Source of the DNA: Rufibacter immobilis
GTDB taxonomy: Bacteria > Bacteroidota > Bacteroidia > Cytophagales > Hymenobacteraceae
Assembly (NCBI RefSeq): GCF_003721565.1
Contig: NZ_RJJE01000009.1
Location: 806,001-870,000, forward strand
Direction: 5' to 3'
Length of the DNA stretch: 64,000 nucleotides
Shown here: positions 36,236 to 43,006 of the stretch, piece by piece
Layout: the number at the start of each line of letters is the position of its first letter
Numbering within the stretch: position 1 is the first letter of the stretch
Program-made: the position numbers and the translations under genes
Notes under the pieces: generated by a model
The model's input: only the letters and a program-made list of their open reading frames with translations
What the model was told of the DNA's origin: nothing
Database searches by the model: none

Positions 36236-36243
36236 TACTTTTG
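36236..36243 (+). promoter_or_regulatory. -7 box candidate of tmRNA
   Basis: TACTTTTG fits TAnnTTTG, 42 nt before the mature tmRNA 5' end. A precursor processed by RNase P is expected. Confidence 0.4.
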
Positions 36244-36284
36244 CAGCATAGGCCGTAAAAGACCTGTAAAGTTCTTTCACAATT

Positions 36285-36654
36285 GGGGATGACCGGAATT
36301 GACAGCTTGAGCAAGCTGGGTGTAAGCATGTCGGGAGTTGGCAGTTTTCCCGTAAATCAGAATTGACCGACGATTATCTGGCGAGTCTAACTACGCCATG
36401 GCTGCCTAGTCTAGGTACTAAGCATTTTGCCATTGTCCTGCAGCTCCTCGGTTCGGTGGGGGTTGGTCACAGGGCATCGTAATGCCGATCTAGTGTAGGC
36501 CAAGGTGCGGGGTCTGCATGAAACCAAAGCATCTAAGGTGTTTTCATAGGCGAGTTTTGGGCCTGAAACCACCCGACAATCCAATCAAAACTAAACATGT
36601 AGAAAGCGCTCAAGTTTCCTTGTCTGGACCAGGGTTCGAATCCCTGCATCTCCA
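36285..36654 (+). ncRNA. ssrA: tmRNA (ssrA)
   Basis: The 5' end GGGGATGACCGGAATTGAC and the 3' T-arm and acceptor GGTTCGAATCCC ... CATCTCCA form the tRNA-like domain; the acceptor stem pairs GGGGATG (36285-36291) with CATCTCC (36647-36653), with one G-U. CCA is not encoded. The tag frame at 36380-36409 reads GESNYAMAA and TAG, close to tags of other Bacteroidota. It rescues stalled ribosomes and labels products for degradation. At about 370 nt it is the usual size. Confidence 0.95.
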
Positions 36655-36670
36655 CAAAACCTATGAATGG

Positions 36671-36704
36671 AAGCCCTGTAACTAGCTGTTATGGGGCTTT
36701 TTTT
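36671..36704 (+). terminator. tmRNA terminator
   Basis: AAGCCCTGTAAC pairs with GTTATGGGGCTT and continues in a T run, 17 nt after the tmRNA 3' end. Confidence 0.85.
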
Positions 36705-36787
36705 ATTGCCTTCCCCATTCATTTAAATGCCTTTCCCCTGCGCCCTTTTGTTAGTTTCATGGAAGACCTTGCTTCGTATCAAGATTA

Positions 36788-36803
36788 ATCGTAATATTGC
36801 AAT
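36788..36803. promoter_or_regulatory. Candidate ArsR operator 1
   Basis: ATCGTAATATTGCAAT occurs 19 nt before arsR. It differs in one base from a second copy at 37172, upstream of the next gene. Being in front of arsR, it is the natural autoregulatory site. Confidence 0.55.
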
Positions 36804-36821
36804 AAACAATTAAATCATAAG

Positions 36822-37154
36822 ATGGGCGTTACTAAATCTGAGAACTTCACCACAGAGCAGAACAAGGTAGCGGCGTATGCGAAAGCGCTGGCCCACCCAG
36901 CCCGCATTGCCATCTTGCAGTACCTCCTGCAGAAACAAACCTGCATCTGCGGTGATCTGGTGGGGGAATTGCCACTGGCGCAGGCCACCGTGTCACAGCA
37001 CCTGAAAGAACTCAAAGCCGTGGGGCTCATTAAAGGCACCGTAGAGGGTACCAGCGTCTGCTACTGCATAGACAAACATACTTGGGAAGAAGTAAGAGGC
37101 ATTTTCCTCCATTTATTCTCTGCCCCCATCGTGTGCCAAGACAATTGCTGTTAA
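36822..37154 (+). CDS. arsR: Arsenical-resistance repressor ArsR
   Basis: A 110-residue winged-helix repressor that releases DNA on binding arsenite. The metal site [11 protein letters not shown] gives the Cys-x-Cys-x-Asp pattern of ArsR alpha-3. The recognition helix is [19 protein letters not shown]. The C-terminus adds CQDNCC, two more Cys pairs that could assist metal capture. It is first in the ars operon, with an operator-like repeat 19 nt upstream. Confidence 0.92.
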   Translation: MGVTKSENFTTEQNKVAAYAKALAHPARIAILQYLLQKQTCICGDLVGELPLAQATVSQHLKELKAVGLIKGTVEGTSVCYCIDKHTWEEVRGIFLHLFSAPIVCQDNCC

Positions 37155-37171
37155 AAAATTTATCGTTATTC

Positions 37172-37187
37172 ATCGTAAAATTGCAAT
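37172..37187. promoter_or_regulatory. Candidate ArsR operator 2
   Basis: ATCGTAAAATTGCAAT is an almost identical second copy, ending 3 nt before the DUF6428 gene start. An operator between arsR and the structural genes would let ArsR set their level separately. Confidence 0.5.
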
Positions 37188-37190
37188 GAT

Positions 37191-37757
37191 ATGAACCATA
37201 CCAACCTTCTCACCTGGCAGGACTTCAAGAACGAGTTGCTGCAACACCCAGACCTCCATTTGCAGTTTCAGTACGCCGCGGGGCAACTGGTAGACGCCTC
37301 TTACCACATCACGGAGATCAAACAGGCCCCCATTGTGTCAGTGGACTGCGGCGGGGTCATGAACAGCTGGACCGAGGTTATTGTGCAGCTCTGGGAGCCC
37401 GAGCAACGCGACAGCGACCGTGAGATGAAGGCCAGCAAAGCGCTTTCCATCATTGCGGTGGTGGAAAAGGTGCTGCCGCTCAACCCCCTGGCCATTGTGA
37501 AAATTGAGTTCGGCAACTCGCAGTTTGATACCCGGCAGATGTACCCCAGCCAATTCATCGCCTCCGGCGAAAACCTGCTTGTGAACCTGGCCCCAGATGC
37601 GGTACAGTGCAAAGCCATTGAACGCGGCGGCAGCTGCGGCACCAATGACAAAGGCGAAGAATGCTGCGCCCCGGCTCCGGAGAAAAAGAAAGTGCAGCTG
37701 GTAGAGCTTACCACCCTCGCAGGCAACAGCTGCACGCCCGGCTCAGGCTGCTGCTAA
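37191..37757 (+). CDS. DUF6428 family protein of the ars operon
   Basis: A 188-residue soluble protein beginning MNHTNLLTWQDFKNELLQHPDLHLQFQY. This matches the DUF6428 family found in arsenic operons of Bacteroidota. The last 45 residues are Cys-rich (GGSCGTNDKGEECC and NSCTPGSGCC), suggesting binding of arsenite or another thiophilic metalloid. The exact biochemical role is not established. It begins 36 nt after arsR and ends 14 nt before the GNAT gene. Confidence 0.8.
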   Translation: MNHTNLLTWQDFKNELLQHPDLHLQFQYAAGQLVDASYHITEIKQAPIVSVDCGGVMNSWTEVIVQLWEPEQRDSDREMKASKALSIIAVVEKVLPLNPLAIVKIEFGNSQFDTRQMYPSQFIASGENLLVNLAPDAVQCKAIERGGSCGTNDKGEECCAPAPEKKKVQLVELTTLAGNSCTPGSGCC

Positions 37758-37771
37758 CCACCACCGCTGCT

Positions 37772-38263
37772 ATGGAAATCACAGAACTGCTCCCAGCGCA
37801 CTGGGAAGAAGTGAAACGTATTTACGAGCAGGGCATTGCCACGGGCCAGGCTACGTTTGAGACGGAGGCTCCGTCTTGGCAGAACTGGGACAGCAGCCAC
37901 CTCCCCTTCTGCCGCCTGGTTGCTTTGAATGGTGGAAATGTCTGCGGCTGGGCCGCCCTCAGCCCCGTTTCCAGCCGTTGCGTGTATGCCGGCGTGGCCG
38001 AAGTGAGCGTGTACATAGGGCAAGCTTACCGCGGCCAGCGCATTGGGGAAGCACTTTTAGGGCACCTCATCTCAGAGAGCGAGCAGCATCATCTCTGGAC
38101 CCTCCAGGCCGGCATCTTCACGGAGAACACGGCCAGCGTGAAACTCCACGAGAAACTCGGTTTCAGGATAGTGGGCCGAAGGGAGCGCATCGGTCGGCTG
38201 CACGGCGTGTGGCGGGACACGTACCTGCTGGAACGACGCAGTCCTCTCATTGGAAACAACTAA
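37772..38263 (+). CDS. GNAT acetyltransferase, phosphinothricin/arsinothricin (ArsN1)-like
   Basis: A 163-residue protein from the ATG at 37772. IYEQGIATGQATFETEAPSW at residues about 15-35 is the hallmark of phosphinothricin-type N-acetyltransferases. The acetyl-CoA loop is YRGQRIGEALL near 93. ENTASVKLHEKLGF is a typical C-terminal GNAT block. In arsenic operons, this subgroup (ArsN1) acetylates arsinothricin, an arsenic-containing antibiotic. That specific substrate is inferred from context. The start leaves a 14-nt gap to the previous gene. Confidence 0.82.
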   Translation: MEITELLPAHWEEVKRIYEQGIATGQATFETEAPSWQNWDSSHLPFCRLVALNGGNVCGWAALSPVSSRCVYAGVAEVSVYIGQAYRGQRIGEALLGHLISESEQHHLWTLQAGIFTENTASVKLHEKLGFRIVGRRERIGRLHGVWRDTYLLERRSPLIGNN

Positions 38264-38280
38264 AACACCTCCAGAAAAAC

Positions 38281-38700
38281 ATGAAAAACATATTGGTTCT
38301 CTGCACCGGCAATTCCTGCCGCAGCCAACTGGCCGAAGGCTACCTCCGCTACTTCGCCCAAGGGCAAGCCACCGTTTATAGTGCCGGCATAGAAACCCAT
38401 GGCGTGAATCCAAGGGCTATCGCTACCATGGCTGAGGATGGCATTGACATCTCCGGGCACACGTCTAACCACATAGAGGAGTACCGTCAAGTACCCTTTG
38501 ACTATGTGATCACGGTGTGTGACCATGCGCAGGAAAACTGCCCCTTCTTCCCTACCAACGCAGTACGTATTCACCAGAACTTTCCAGATCCAGCCAAAGC
38601 CACCGGCTCAGAGGAGAAGATCAAGGCCGCCTTCCGGCAGGTGCGGGAGCAGATCAAACAGTTCTGCCAGCAGTTTGTGGCGGAGCGTCTGCAAAACTAA
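38281..38700 (+). CDS. arsC: Arsenate reductase, low-MW phosphatase type (thioredoxin-coupled)
   Basis: A 139-residue enzyme reducing arsenate to arsenite. The phosphatase loop CTGNSCR (C8-x5-R14) binds arsenate. The redox pair is the two Cys in VCDHAQENC, spaced by seven as in Bacillus subtilis ArsC (C82/C89). Starts 17 nt after the GNAT gene, in the same operon. Followed by a long perfect hairpin. Confidence 0.93.
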   Translation: MKNILVLCTGNSCRSQLAEGYLRYFAQGQATVYSAGIETHGVNPRAIATMAEDGIDISGHTSNHIEEYRQVPFDYVITVCDHAQENCPFFPTNAVRIHQNFPDPAKATGSEEKIKAAFRQVREQIKQFCQQFVAERLQN

Positions 38701-38715
38701 CCACCTCCTTTAAGA

Positions 38716-38779
38716 AGGCTCATTCTTGCGTTTAGGGGCTGTTTTAGGAAAAACAGCCCCTAAACGCAAGAATGAGCCT
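38716..38779. repeat. TTTAGGGGC palindromic element with 30-bp perfect arms
   Basis: The core palindrome is extended by AGGCTCATTCTT on the left and AAGAATGAGCCT on the right. The result is a 30-bp perfect stem with a 4-nt loop (38746-38749). It lies between arsC and acr3 and may lower expression of the latter. Confidence 0.95.
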
Positions 38780-38834
38780 GTTTCCCCATCTCTATCTCCC
38801 CGGCGGCTTCCCGCCTCCATCAGCTCTTTATAAT

Positions 38835-39908
38835 ATGAGTCAATGTAACGTAGACAACAAGAAAAGGCTTTCTACCCTAGACCGTTTCCTCACCGTCTGG
38901 ATTTTTGCGGCCATGGGTTTGGGCGTGCTGCTGGGCTATCTCTTTCCTGGCACCCAAACGTTCATCAACTCCTTCCAGAGCGGCAGCGTGAACGTGCCCA
39001 TTGCCATAGGCCTTATCTTGATGATGTACCCGCCCCTGGCGAAGGTGAAATACCGCCAGCTGGGTCGCGTTTTCCAGAACCTGAAAGTGATTACGCTCTC
39101 CCTGGTCCTCAACTGGGTCATTGGCCCCGTGCTCATGTTTCTGCTGGCCATCCTCTTCCTGCGGGACTACCCTGAGTACATGGTAGGCATCATTCTCATC
39201 GGGCTGGCCCGCTGCATTGCCATGGTATTGGTCTGGAACGAACTGGCCCAAGGTGACCGCGAATACGCCGCCGGACTGGTAGCTTTCAACAGCATCTTCC
39301 AGGTCTTGTTCTACAGCCTATTCGCGTACGTGTTCATCACCGTACTACCGCCTTGGTTTGGATTGGAGGGCTTGGTGGTGGACATTGGCATGGGCGCTAT
39401 TGCCCAAAGCGTGGGTATCTACCTGGGCATCCCGTTCCTGCTGGGTTTCCTGTCCAGCGTGGTCCTGCGCGGCCTCAAAGGCGATGAGTGGTACCAGCGG
39501 GTATTTATCCCCGCCATCAGTCCCCTCACGCTTGTTGCCCTGCTGTTCACCATTGTGGTCATGTTTAGCTTGAAGGGAAATCTGATAGTAACCATTCCGC
39601 TGGATGTGCTGCGCATTGCCCTTCCGCTGGTGCTTTACTTCGCCATCATGTTTGTAGTGAGCATCTACCTGGGCAAAGCGGTGGGGGCTCCCTATGCCCA
39701 GAATGCCTCCGTGGCGTTCACGGCTACGGGCAACAATTTTGAACTGGCCATTGCGGTGGCCATTGGCATGTTCGGGTTGAATTCAGGACAGGCCTTTGCC
39801 GGGGTAGTGGGCCCGCTTATTGAAGTTCCGGCTTTGATTGCCTTGGTGAACCTGGCGTACTGGTTCAGGCGGAAGTACTACAAGGGAACTACCGCAGACA
39901 GCCGCTGA
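38835..39908 (+). CDS. acr3: ACR3 family arsenite efflux permease
   Basis: A 357-residue membrane protein with 10 predicted helices from the ATG at 38835. It exports arsenite. Family marks are [14 protein letters not shown], with the conserved Cys in the fourth helix, [14 protein letters not shown], and the terminal [21 protein letters not shown]. It is the last gene of the ars operon and converges on the DinB gene across one palindromic element. Confidence 0.94.
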   Translation: MSQCNVDNKKRLSTLDRFLTVWIFAAMGLGVLLGYLFPGTQTFINSFQSGSVNVPIAIGLILMMYPPLAKVKYRQLGRVFQNLKVITLSLVLNWVIGPVLMFLLAILFLRDYPEYMVGIILIGLARCIAMVLVWNELAQGDREYAAGLVAFNSIFQVLFYSLFAYVFITVLPPWFGLEGLVVDIGMGAIAQSVGIYLGIPFLLGFLSSVVLRGLKGDEWYQRVFIPAISPLTLVALLFTIVVMFSLKGNLIVTIPLDVLRIALPLVLYFAIMFVVSIYLGKAVGAPYAQNASVAFTATGNNFELAIAVAIGMFGLNSGQAFAGVVGPLIEVPALIALVNLAYWFRRKYYKGTTADSR

Positions 39909-39942
39909 TTCTCCCCGCTTTCTTATACATAAATTGAATGAT

Positions 39943-39982
39943 GCGTTTAAGGGCTGTTTCTGGAAAAACAGCCCCTAAACGC
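39943..39982. repeat. TTTAGGGGC palindromic element
   Basis: Left GCGTTTAAGGGCTGTTTC, right AAAAACAGCCCCTAAACGC. It sits between convergent acr3 and the DinB gene, 35 and 25 nt from their stops. Confidence 0.9.
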
Positions 39983-40006
39983 ATTTCACAGGCAACAGTA
40001 TGAAAA

Positions 40007-40516
40007 CTATTGTTCATCTGCGCTGGGGCCGTAGCTGCCAGGGATGGGCACGTTGAGCAGCCGCAGGAACACGCCCAGCTGCGCCCGGTGGTGGATGATC
40101 TGGCTCATGGTGTTGCGGAGCATGTCATATTTAGACCCGGAGAGATACACTATCTCGCCATTCCGGAGGGTCCACTCTTCCGTCAGGGATTCTTCCTGGG
40201 CTTTGGCGAACTCAGCTTTCCCTTCTGCCAGGGTTTGCTCAAAATACGCCAGCAGTTCCTGGGTGCTGTTGATCTCTTTGGGGCTGTACGGAGCGGTGGC
40301 GAAATCCAGTTCCGGGGAGTTCAGCACCATCCCAATCCAGGAAGGCATTTCAGCGATGTGGGTAGCCAGCGCCCGAATGGTCATGCTTTTGGGGTGCGGC
40401 TGCCAATCGTATTTATCATCGGGGACGCGCGACAGCATGTTGCGGGTGGTTTGGCCTTCGGCTTCCAGCTCTTTCTGGAGCACGTCAATCACGGATAAGG
40501 TTTGTACTTCTGACAT
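40007..40516 (-). CDS. DinB-superfamily protein
   Basis: A 169-residue four-helix-bundle protein starting at the ATG at 40516 (MSEVQTLSVIDVLQKELEAEG). The DinB signature is present: ALATHIAEMPSWIGMVL supplies one metal-binding His, and QIIHHRAQLGVFLRLLNVP supplies the others. DinB-like enzymes act as metal-dependent thiol transferases or hydrolases. Substrate unknown. The longer N-terminus from 40567 is not needed for the fold. Confidence 0.85.
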   Translation of the reverse strand: MSEVQTLSVIDVLQKELEAEGQTTRNMLSRVPDDKYDWQPHPKSMTIRALATHIAEMPSWIGMVLNSPELDFATAPYSPKEINSTQELLAYFEQTLAEGKAEFAKAQEESLTEEWTLRNGEIVYLSGSKYDMLRNTMSQIIHHRAQLGVFLRLLNVPIPGSYGPSADEQ

Positions 40517-40625
40517 CGTTTTCTTTTGGTTTAGTGATGTCACAAAGAAACACCCACCCACTGACAACCCTATGGCAGCGCACTTTTCAGGTCTGAAAGT
40601 TTTTCTGGAATTTTTCTACCGAAGC

Positions 40626-40664
40626 CGTTTTGGGCCTGTTTTTAGAAAAAGGGCTGCTAAACGC
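40626..40664. repeat. TTTAGGGGC palindromic element, diverged
   Basis: Left CGTTTTGGGCCTGTTTTT, right AAAAAGGGCTGCTAAACGC. It lies 5 nt after the WYL regulator stop. Confidence 0.75.
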
Positions 40665-40669
40665 CGCGC

Positions 40670-41359
40670 TTAATACGGAACGGGCAAGTGCTGCATGTAG
40701 TCATTGATGGCCATGTGATTGGTTTTGCGGAACGGCAGACCGGTGTTTTTGATGGTGAGGATACGGGAGACCTTGAAATCGCGGTAGTCCTGGCGGTGGT
40801 GGCACCAGCCGATGAGGTGCCAGCTGAAGGCGTAGAAAATCAGCCCGATGGGTTCCAGTTGCCGCTTGCTCACCTCCTCGTTCTTGTTTTTGTACCCGAT
40901 CTCCAGAATGGAAGTATTGATGATGGACTCCTGAATGAGCGCCAGGTACTCATAATCATTGTTGAAGCAAGCCGGCATCTGCAGCTTGATGTGGTTGTTC
41001 AGGAAATCCAATTTCTCTTTCTGGGTGGTGCGCAGCACGGCTTTCACTTTGCTCAGCGCCGAGGCGTAGTGCGTGTGGATGGATTTATCGGTGAACCCGA
41101 AGACCATGGCCTCCATGAGCAGCAGCGCATTGGCTTCCTCAGACGTGAACGAGACGGGCGGCAGAAAATAGCCCTGCACCACAAAATAGCCTTTGTGCGG
41201 CTCGAAGCCCACCGGTACGCCCTGCTCGCCCAGCGCCTTCACGTCGCGGTACACGGTGCGCACACTAATGGCAAAGGCCTCGGCGATCTTCTCCGCGGTC
41301 ACGTACTTCTTGGACTGCAGCAAGGTCAGGATACCGAAAAGCCGGTCTACTCGGTTCAT
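40670..41359 (-). CDS. YafY/WYL-domain transcriptional regulator
   Basis: A 229-residue protein with an N-terminal HTH (VDRLFGILTLLQSKKYVTAEKIAEAFAISVRTVYRDVKALGEQGVPV). A WYL-like ligand-sensing domain follows at about 135-210 (LIFYAFSWHLIGWCHHRQDYRDFKVSRI). Such regulators sense nucleotides or other ligands and often control stress or defence genes. The target is unknown. It lies 154 nt upstream of the DinB gene in the same direction, separated by a repeat. Confidence 0.88.
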   Translation of the reverse strand: MNRVDRLFGILTLLQSKKYVTAEKIAEAFAISVRTVYRDVKALGEQGVPVGFEPHKGYFVVQGYFLPPVSFTSEEANALLLMEAMVFGFTDKSIHTHYASALSKVKAVLRTTQKEKLDFLNNHIKLQMPACFNNDYEYLALIQESIINTSILEIGYKNKNEEVSKRQLEPIGLIFYAFSWHLIGWCHHRQDYRDFKVSRILTIKNTGLPFRKTNHMAINDYMQHLPVPY

Positions 41360-41439
41360 ACGCGTGGGAATTTTAGGGCTGGCTTTCCGCCTGGTGTTAG
41401 GAAGGACAAGGTAGAAAACCCGCCGCTCATCTGCACAAA

Positions 41440-41489
41440 AAAATCCGTTTAGGGGCCGTTTTTCCCAAAACAGCCCCTAAACGGATTTT
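41440..41489. repeat. TTTAGGGGC palindromic element, extended by A/T tracts
   Basis: AAAATCCG on the left and CGGATTTT on the right extend the stem, with one inner C/A mismatch. The A and T runs make it look like a bidirectional intrinsic terminator. It is 20 nt after the SGNH gene stop. Confidence 0.93.
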
Positions 41490-41508
41490 CTAACTCTAGC
41501 TGGAAGGT

Positions 41509-42615
41509 TTACTTTTTGGGCAGAATCTTCTTCAGCTTCTTGCCTACAAACGGGGCTACGCGCATGAATCCCAGGTCTGAGAGGTGGCTGCCGTCAATGG
41601 TGCCTTCGTGGTCATAGCTGGGGAGGTCTTTGGCGGACAGATAGTACAGGTTCTTGTATTTCTCCTGCTTGAGCTGCTCGTAGGCTTTCCTGAATTCCTC
41701 GTTCTGGCCGTTATCGAACTTCCGTTTTTCCTGGTCCCAGGGCGTGCTTTCCCTGAAAACACTTTCCACCATGAGAATGGGCGTGTGGGGTTTGAGTTCG
41801 CGCAGACGCTTGATGAACGGCACCGCCCGCTCCCTGATCTGCTCCGGCGAAGGGTTGGGCACGCAGTCCAGCACGTAGACATCGGCGTCCATCTGGCCCA
41901 GCACCTCGGCCAAAGCCATTTCCATTTTGCCGCTCCCACTGAAGCCCAGGTTGTAGATGTCCAGGTTCAGCTGCCGACTCAGGATAGCCGGATACGCCAT
42001 ACCGGGGCGGCTGGCCGAGGCGCCCTGCGTAATGCTGGACCCGTAGATGACCACTTTTTGGGTGGGCAGGAACCGGGCATCGGCTTTCTGGAGCGTGGAC
42101 CCGGCCTCCACACCCACGTGCACTTCCTCGGCGGCGGCGTACAGGGGCAAGTGCACGCGGTAGTGCCGCAACTGGCCATCCAGGTTGCTGAGCACCAGCA
42201 CGTCGTTCTGTTCCTTCGCCGGACGCGCCGTGGCCGCGTATTGCCATTCTTTGCCGTTCCAGGCGTACAGGTCCAGGCCGTTCACCGCCGCGGGTGTCAT
42301 GTTCCAGAGCGTATTGTACTTGGCCAGCCGCCACTTGAGCTTAATAGATTTGGAATTGGTCTGGAACGAGACACTGATGCCCGCCGAGTTGGTCGCCAGC
42401 CTCGCCACCGCGTTGGGCAACTTGGGCCGCTCCGCCGCGTCTATGCGGTGAAACCCGGAGTCGCGCACGGTAGCGGATTGGCCCAGCACGCTCAAGTCAC
42501 GCGCGTTCACATACGTGTACTTGACCCCGGTGCTGTCCTGCGCCACCGCGTCGGGGCTGCCCAGCAACACACAGGCCATGAACATCAAAAACAAATAGCT
42601 GAAACGAAGCATCAT
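41509..42615 (-). CDS. SGNH/GDSL hydrolase, secreted
   Basis: A 368-residue exported esterase-like protein, start at the ATG at 42615 (MMLRFSYLFLMFMACVLLG, signal ending at DAVAQ); the longer frame runs into a MITE-like end. The N-terminal beta-sandwich (residues about 40-170) precedes the hydrolase. Block I VVIYGSSITQGAS has the nucleophile Ser. The Gly and Asn positions are around GFSGSGKM and CVPNPSP. The Asp-His pair is in DGSHLSDLGF. These enzymes typically deacetylate polysaccharides. Confidence 0.87.
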   Translation of the reverse strand: MMLRFSYLFLMFMACVLLGSPDAVAQDSTGVKYTYVNARDLSVLGQSATVRDSGFHRIDAAERPKLPNAVARLATNSAGISVSFQTNSKSIKLKWRLAKYNTLWNMTPAAVNGLDLYAWNGKEWQYAATARPAKEQNDVLVLSNLDGQLRHYRVHLPLYAAAEEVHVGVEAGSTLQKADARFLPTQKVVIYGSSITQGASASRPGMAYPAILSRQLNLDIYNLGFSGSGKMEMALAEVLGQMDADVYVLDCVPNPSPEQIRERAVPFIKRLRELKPHTPILMVESVFRESTPWDQEKRKFDNGQNEEFRKAYEQLKQEKYKNLYYLSAKDLPSYDHEGTIDGSHLSDLGFMRVAPFVGKKLKKILPKK

Positions 42616-42650
42616 GAAGATAGAATATGGGTTGATAATTTGATTTTCAC

Positions 42651-42819
42651 GCATTCCGTCCCCCTTGGAAGGGGGTAGGGGGATGATTACTCGTGCTGAA
42701 CATGGCGTTCAAGATGGTAGGGGCAATCCCTTGTGGTTGCCCTAGCATTATAGCCAACTCTACCGGTTCTTCCTCCGCCTTTGTCATCCCCCTACCCCCT
42801 TCCAAGGGGGACGGAATGC
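42651..42819. mobile_element. MITE-like element with perfect 36-bp inverted ends (copy 3)
   Basis: The ends are exact reverse complements over 36 bases. They start GCATTCCGTCCCCCTTGG, include AAGGGGGTAGGGGGATGA, and mirror on the right at 42784-42819. The motif order is inverted compared with copies 1 and 2 (the TAGGGG part faces inwards). It is only 36 nt from the SGNH start, so it may carry or disturb its promoter. Confidence 0.75.
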
Positions 42820-42870
42820 GTGTACTACAGAATAGCGAGACAATCAATGGAGGCTGAGTGGGTTGTCCAA

Positions 42871-42912
42871 GTTGTTTTAAGGCCAATTTCAGAAAAACAG
42901 CCCCTAAACAAC
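42871..42912. repeat. TTTAGGGGC palindromic element, diverged left arm
   Basis: Outer ends GTTGTTTTAAGGCC and GCCCCTAAACAAC still pair at GTTGTTT/AAACAAC. The inner left arm has decayed. Confidence 0.75.
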
Positions 42913-42959
42913 ATAGAATCAGCAAAAGCACACGCCGCTGTGGTTGGCTACCAGAATTC

Positions 42960-42998
42960 CGTTTAGGGGCTGTTTTTCAAAAAAGAGCCCCTAAACGC
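42960..42998. repeat. TTTAGGGGC palindromic element
   Basis: CGTTTAGGGGCTGTTTTT and AAAAAAGAGCCCCTAAACGC, 8 nt after the YdcF-like gene stop. Confidence 0.9.
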
Positions 42999-43006
42999 AG
43001 AGTGAA

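Larger units (their letters stand above)
42616..43006. other. Repeat-filled gap upstream of the SGNH gene
   Basis: About 390 nt with a MITE-like element (42651-42819) and two palindromic elements (42871-42912 and 42960-42998). No gene was seen. Confidence 0.7.

Noticed and set aside
36625-36654. Separate tRNA gene suggested by GGTTCGAATCCC
   Set aside because: This T-arm belongs to the tRNA-like domain of the tmRNA, whose 5' half is at 36285.
41584-42678. Plus-strand open frame of 364 codons opposite the SGNH hydrolase
   Set aside because: The minus-strand protein has a signal peptide and all SGNH blocks. The plus-strand product is His/Val-rich shadow sequence and ends in a MITE-like repeat.
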